Assembly: GCA_038380795.1 (NCBI GenBank)
Contig: CM076268.1
Coordinates: 26,731,501-26,795,500, forward strand
Length of the DNA stretch: 64,000 nucleotides
Direction: 5' to 3'
Source: Pyrocephalus nanus
Lineage: Eukaryota > Chordata > Aves > Passeriformes > Tyrannidae
This document shows, in pieces, positions 59,501 to 64,000 of the stretch. A program made the translations under genes and the position numbers. Numbering within the stretch: the stretch's first letter is position 1; every line of letters begins with the position of its first letter. The notes below the pieces were generated by a model. It was not told the DNA's origin, ran no database searches, and worked only from the letters and a program-made list of their open reading frames with translations.

Positions 59501-62500
59501 GCTATTGCATAAAATACTTTGTAGAAATCCAGATACATAATAACTTTATTAAATAGTTCTGTAGTATTGAAAGGAATTATTCTTCTCTCTCTCAAAAAAA
59601 AAAAAAAAAAAAAAAGGCAGCTTCTGAATCTTTGTTAATAACATTGAAATGTAAAGAAGTCTGAATACTTATTTCATCTGAGAACATTTTTATTTTTCTG
59701 ATCAAGTACATGGACAATAGAATGGGGTATTCATTCTCGCTTCAGGATATTGTTGCTCTGACTGTAAAATCTATTCTTTGCATGATTAGACCCCTTTCTA
59801 ACCATGGGGAATTATATTTTTCACTTTACACATTCTGTCCCCTTAATGCTGATTGTGGTGGGAGTTTTGGAAAAAATACACTCCTGTAGTTCTGGTCTCC
59901 TGTGGCTGGAGAAAGGGCATTAACTAGTTCCATGTAGATGACTTGCCAGGCATTGGTAATTTTATTATCATCATTACCATTTGGGTACTAAGTGATAATC
60001 AGAAACTACAAGAAATAAGATTTTCGAGGCTTTCCCACTCTGAGGTTCATCAATCCCTTTATATTCTATGAAATGCCTCTGTATTAGCACGCAAAGAATA
60101 AATTGAGAGGGCATGAGGATGCAACAGTGCCTCTATCAAATTTAATAAAGATTTAAAAGTAGCAAACTTTCTTATTGCTGTATACTATATATAAAATGTA
60201 TATGCTGGTTACATATATGAAAACTATTCTAGAGTAGGGATGTATCTGTCTAAAAAACATTAGGATGTTTCTTTATAAACATGCCTTAGTAGCCATACCT
60301 AATTTTTTATTATTTCTGAATTTTTTTAGATGATGTGTTTTCCCAAGAAACAAAATTCATCCAATTGATATGGGCTAAAATGTTGCTGTAGTTAAGGAGT
60401 ATGGATTCAATTCTTATCTACAACACTGACTATAAAAATGTGCAGAATAAGGAAAGTTTGGGCTCCTGAAGTTAAGGCCAAGTCAGTCTGAATGCTATGA
60501 AAAACCTTATTGCTCATGGCTGAAATATATGTTGTCTTTTCAATTAGCACGTGTTATATCCATGAACAGATGGAAGTAAAGCTTTAGCTGGTGTTTCATG
60601 AGTAAACTACAAAAGTTTAACAGCCACTCTCAAGTCAGCAGTGTGTTTTATTGATACTTTTAAGTGATAATCAATAGAAATTGAAAAAGCAGCACTGGAA
60701 AACAATCAAATATTTAATTTTTGTATCATTGTTTATTTGTTTATTTCAGAAATAAAACGAAAATATTTGGGACATTCTAAACTTCCGTGGGTCCATATGT
60801 TGTCAGTGAAGAAGAAAGTTAGTAATGCATTTCTTTGGATTAATTAATTACCCTGAAGGATTATTGCTTTTTAACAGTGTCATGTTGCAGAAATGCCAAA
60901 ATTAAATCAATCTGTGTGTAGTGACAAGGATTCACCATCATAATCTTTTGTTTCTGTTATGTTTCTGAGAGCTGAAGGAAAATAATCTTTGGGAAAATTA
61001 AAAAAATCAATAAAATAGGGACCATGAGGTGACCCTCAGAGTAGGCTAAGACTGAAAAGAAACTCCCATTAGTTGCCAGTTAGTCTCTCTGTCTCTCTGC
61101 TTTCTCTCCTAAGGCTGCAAATATATTCAGTTGAACACTGCTTCAACCAAATGTAATAATTTCATTTTCTTAAACTATGATTAATGCTCTAGCATCAGCC
61201 TTAGAGAAATCAATTAAGCACAGTTCTGTCATGGTGGTTTATTGTTTGAGCCCATATTTCTTTCAATAAAGTTTAGTGAGGGGGAGTTGTTGACAATTTT
61301 TTTTTTTTTACTGAGTAAATTTGGAGCACTTTTTCCTTATAAAGTGTTTTCTTCAAGTAGAAAGAATACAATATAGAATGAAGTATTTTTATGTTTTATT
61401 GAAGACAGTGATAGGCAATATTTCTCAGTTCCTTCTTGTATTTTTTTTCTGATTCTTTTGTATCTGAACCTACCAACTTGCTGCAAAATTGCAGAAGTCT
61501 TTAAATGATTTACAGCCACTTTGATGGCTCTCAAGCCAGAGACACCTAAGTGCTTTACACAAGGGATTTTTCTCCTTTTCCAATCTTCATGAGATATAAA
61601 CATTTCAATATGTAGTTCATATGTGTGTGTATACATGTATGTGGATATACATAAATACATATGAGAGGTAGCTCAATTAGAACCAGTGGTGAAAAAGATG
61701 CTGCTTTTGCCATAGGCATTTAATATCAACTGTTCAGTCCATCTGTGTTTGGTGCAATTACCATGCAATTGTCATCATACCCAAGCCTGCAAAGCTCGTT
61801 TGTAATCCACGGGAGGCTTGGCAGCCTTGGGGCTGGTGTGAAATTCTAGGGAGCTCTTGGAAAAAGGCTGGACTGATTGCTGAGAGTCAGTTTTCCATTA
61901 TTGCTGGTTTGATTTGCATTCAATATTCATTTAATTTACCTCTTGTGGTATGGCACTGTGGTATTTAGAGAAATTATATTTTACCCAAGCTTCTACTTTT
62001 ACTTTCCTTGCATTTGCACAAGTGCTTTTGTTTATTTGTTTTTAAGAGCAAGCAAATGATAATTTAAAAATGCTCAGAGACAAATACAAATGCAACATTT
62101 TATTTTCTGTCTCTTATAATGTTAGCATTTAGGGCATAGCTACCAGCTATTTTAAGTGAATAGAGTTCAAGTTAGGCATATAGTTTCCTTTCAAGTCCTG
62201 TGTATCCATCTGGAAATTACATTGATATAATGGTCTTACCCTCTACATTGAAATACCTGTGTCATTTAAATATATTTATATATATATTGGTATACTGCTG
62301 GCTGTCAGTGTATACATATGATATAATGTTTAGGTCTGTTAAACTGTCAAAGAACTTAAAAGAAAATGGAAACCCAAAGCTGAAGGGGAAAGCACTGACA
62401 TGGTTAAAACTGGTAGTTAAATCGGGAAAACCAGTACTGAAGAACGGAAAATAAGATGATGGCTCTTGTGACCACATCAGTCCTTCTGCCAGCAGCATTT

Positions 62501-64000
62501 GCCTGTTTTCTCTAGTGAGATGATTCTTTTCTTTGTCTTCTCCTATCCAGATTGGTAACTTCAGGCTCTCAGGAACCCACAAAATCATCCTGTTTGCTGT
62601 TGTCTTATTTTGTGACTCTCTACAAAGTCTTCTAGAGCAGGAATAGAGTTAAATTCATAGTTGGCCTGGGGAAAAAATTGATAGATTGTTCTCTAGCCCA
62701 GTACATAGGTGGAACTTCTGAATTTGAGACTTACGATTTTTTTCAAGTTTGTTAAAAAGCTGTGAGGCATATTAGAGGATTTATTGTTGATTTTTTTTTT
62801 TCTCAGAAACCATTTTAAAATGCAACTAAAAGTGTTCCTATAACAGGGTCTTGTAAAAAGGGAGTAAATGACAAAGTATATTTTCTTTCTATTCAAGTGA
62901 TACTTTTAGAGTAGCAATAGAGAACACTTCTCTGCAGTATTTTTCACTGTGATTCCAGGTTAGTGCTGAGACAGAGAGGAGAGAATCTGATTCTGTGTAA
63001 GGTGATGATGGTCTTTTGGGAGTTAATGAACAATGGAATTGCTGCACTAAGGTTGGCTCCTAGCAGAATATAGAATTAATTGAAATCATAATGAGAAAAA
63101 AAAATCCAAGAGTAGCTAGTGGTAAAGTTATCTGGAAGAGGGAAGTCTCCTACTATCCTTTTCTGGTTAGATAACTTCCTCGCTTGGGTGTATCCAGATT
63201 GAATTTCAAAAAGAATAAAACACAGCAAATCTTTCAGTGCTGGAAATTTGGTGGGGGGAATCCAGCTGTCTGTGTCGTGGGTTTTTTTTGTTTTTTTTTT
63301 TTTTATATTTAAGATTTGAATGTCTATTTAACAAAAAACAATAAAACAACACAACCCCCTCCCATATGAATAATTGCTTGAATTAGTGGAAATGTTTGGG
63401 TTGCTGGTTTTGATCCAGCTGGTTTTGTGGCATGATCATCTGGAACTGGTCCAGATGGTTCCCAGCCCCTGATAAGGATAGCACTGGGGCATGCTGCAGG
63501 CATCTTCAATTTTATTTTTTTTAATTACTGTTTTATAAAAGTCAGCCAACTATGCAGCTCGTGGTTGATTGCAGCTGAAAATCATAGACCAGTGTTGGAT
63601 TGTACCTTCCACCCTCATTCTAGGTATTTATATTTTAATATTCTTATTGTCTTTCTGTGTATGTCTAATGAATGACTGTAGCTTGTTTCAGGATATAAGC
63701 CTTTATGAAAAAAAAAAATCTGTCAATACTAATTGTTGGGCCTCTAACGTGAACCTTAAGACATGCGACAATTTAATATAAACATGACAGCAAATCTCAC
63801 TGTTGCCAAAGGATGCAGTGTTGTAAATTTGAGATTTTTTTGGAGTTGTTTCTCCCCCAGGGAAGCTATATATTGTCCAGTAGAGGGTTGGAACGTAGTT
63901 AATAATTGGGAAATATTTTCCGATGTAAGGAATGCTACCTATCCAGCCTTTCCAAAAATCACTTGAATTTTGGATGTGGGAGTGCTTCTACTGAAACTTC
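56515..64000. other. Unique AT-rich sequence, no supported gene
   Basis: No gene, RNA or transposon recognised in the last 7.5 kb. It contains an A22 run at 59594-59615, a T14 run at 63291-63304, and a pyrimidine-rich stretch at about 56840-57130. A patch at 61740-61960 rich in ATTA/CAAT-type motifs has the look of a conserved non-coding element, but this cannot be tested here. All frames are short and unsupported. Confidence 0.5.
59594..59615. repeat. Poly(A) run (A22)
   Basis: The longest homopolymer in the window, preceded by a short TC run. No retrocopy body is recognisable upstream. Confidence 0.95.

Noticed and set aside
1..64000. CRISPR arrays, tRNA or rRNA genes, bacterial operons
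   Set aside because: No regularly spaced repeats, no cloverleaf with the usual T-loop bases and no rRNA landmarks were noticed; the sequence is vertebrate in character.

Overview
This window looks like avian nuclear DNA. It is A+T-rich by eye, has no dense gene content, and carries several CR1 LINE fragments, including one ending in the typical ATTCTATGATTCTGTGAT tail. It also has a solo LTR with the sequence signature of a widespread bird endogenous retrovirus family. There is nothing prokaryotic here: no operons, CRISPR array, rRNA or tRNA that I can see. Most of the window reads as intron or intergenic sequence. Most open reading frames are short chance frames.

Layout. 1-12.8 kb is single-copy AT-rich sequence with one unexplained block open on both strands (4.47-4.81 kb), one exon-like segment (9.35-9.40 kb, minus) and a T/G-rich low-complexity tract (11.64-11.83 kb). 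12.8-15 kb holds two CR1 loci, the first apparently a composite of two subfamilies. 16.76-17.28 kb is a much older CR1 whose reverse transcriptase C-terminus can still be read. 17.4-36 kb contains the best evidence for a protein-coding gene on the minus strand. A 58-codon, phase 0/0 exon candidate (20659-20832) has good splice sites and coding-like codon structure. Phase-compatible shorter candidates lie at 35.7, 34.3 and 17.5 kb. A solo LTR sits at 26.3-26.86 kb. A plus-strand exon candidate lies at 31.9 kb. 39.18-40.01 kb is the youngest and longest CR1, with two internal deletions. 40-64 kb is again mostly unique AT-rich DNA with slightly GC-richer islands at 46.6-47.6, 51.8-52.2 and 54.8-55.2 kb that carry open frames, a conspicuous hairpin at 52.5 kb, and a CR1 tail at 56.4-56.5 kb.

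The simplest reading is that the window lies inside, or mostly inside, a long-intron gene transcribed from the minus strand. I could not recognise the protein from the candidate exons, so no gene symbol is given. Exon calls rest on reading frame, splice sites and codon composition, and only the 20.7-20.8 kb exon goes beyond weak support. I did not find a convincing new biological system. The most unusual items are the candidate exon chain, the 4.5 kb block open on both strands, the 52.5 kb hairpin and the internally deleted CR1.
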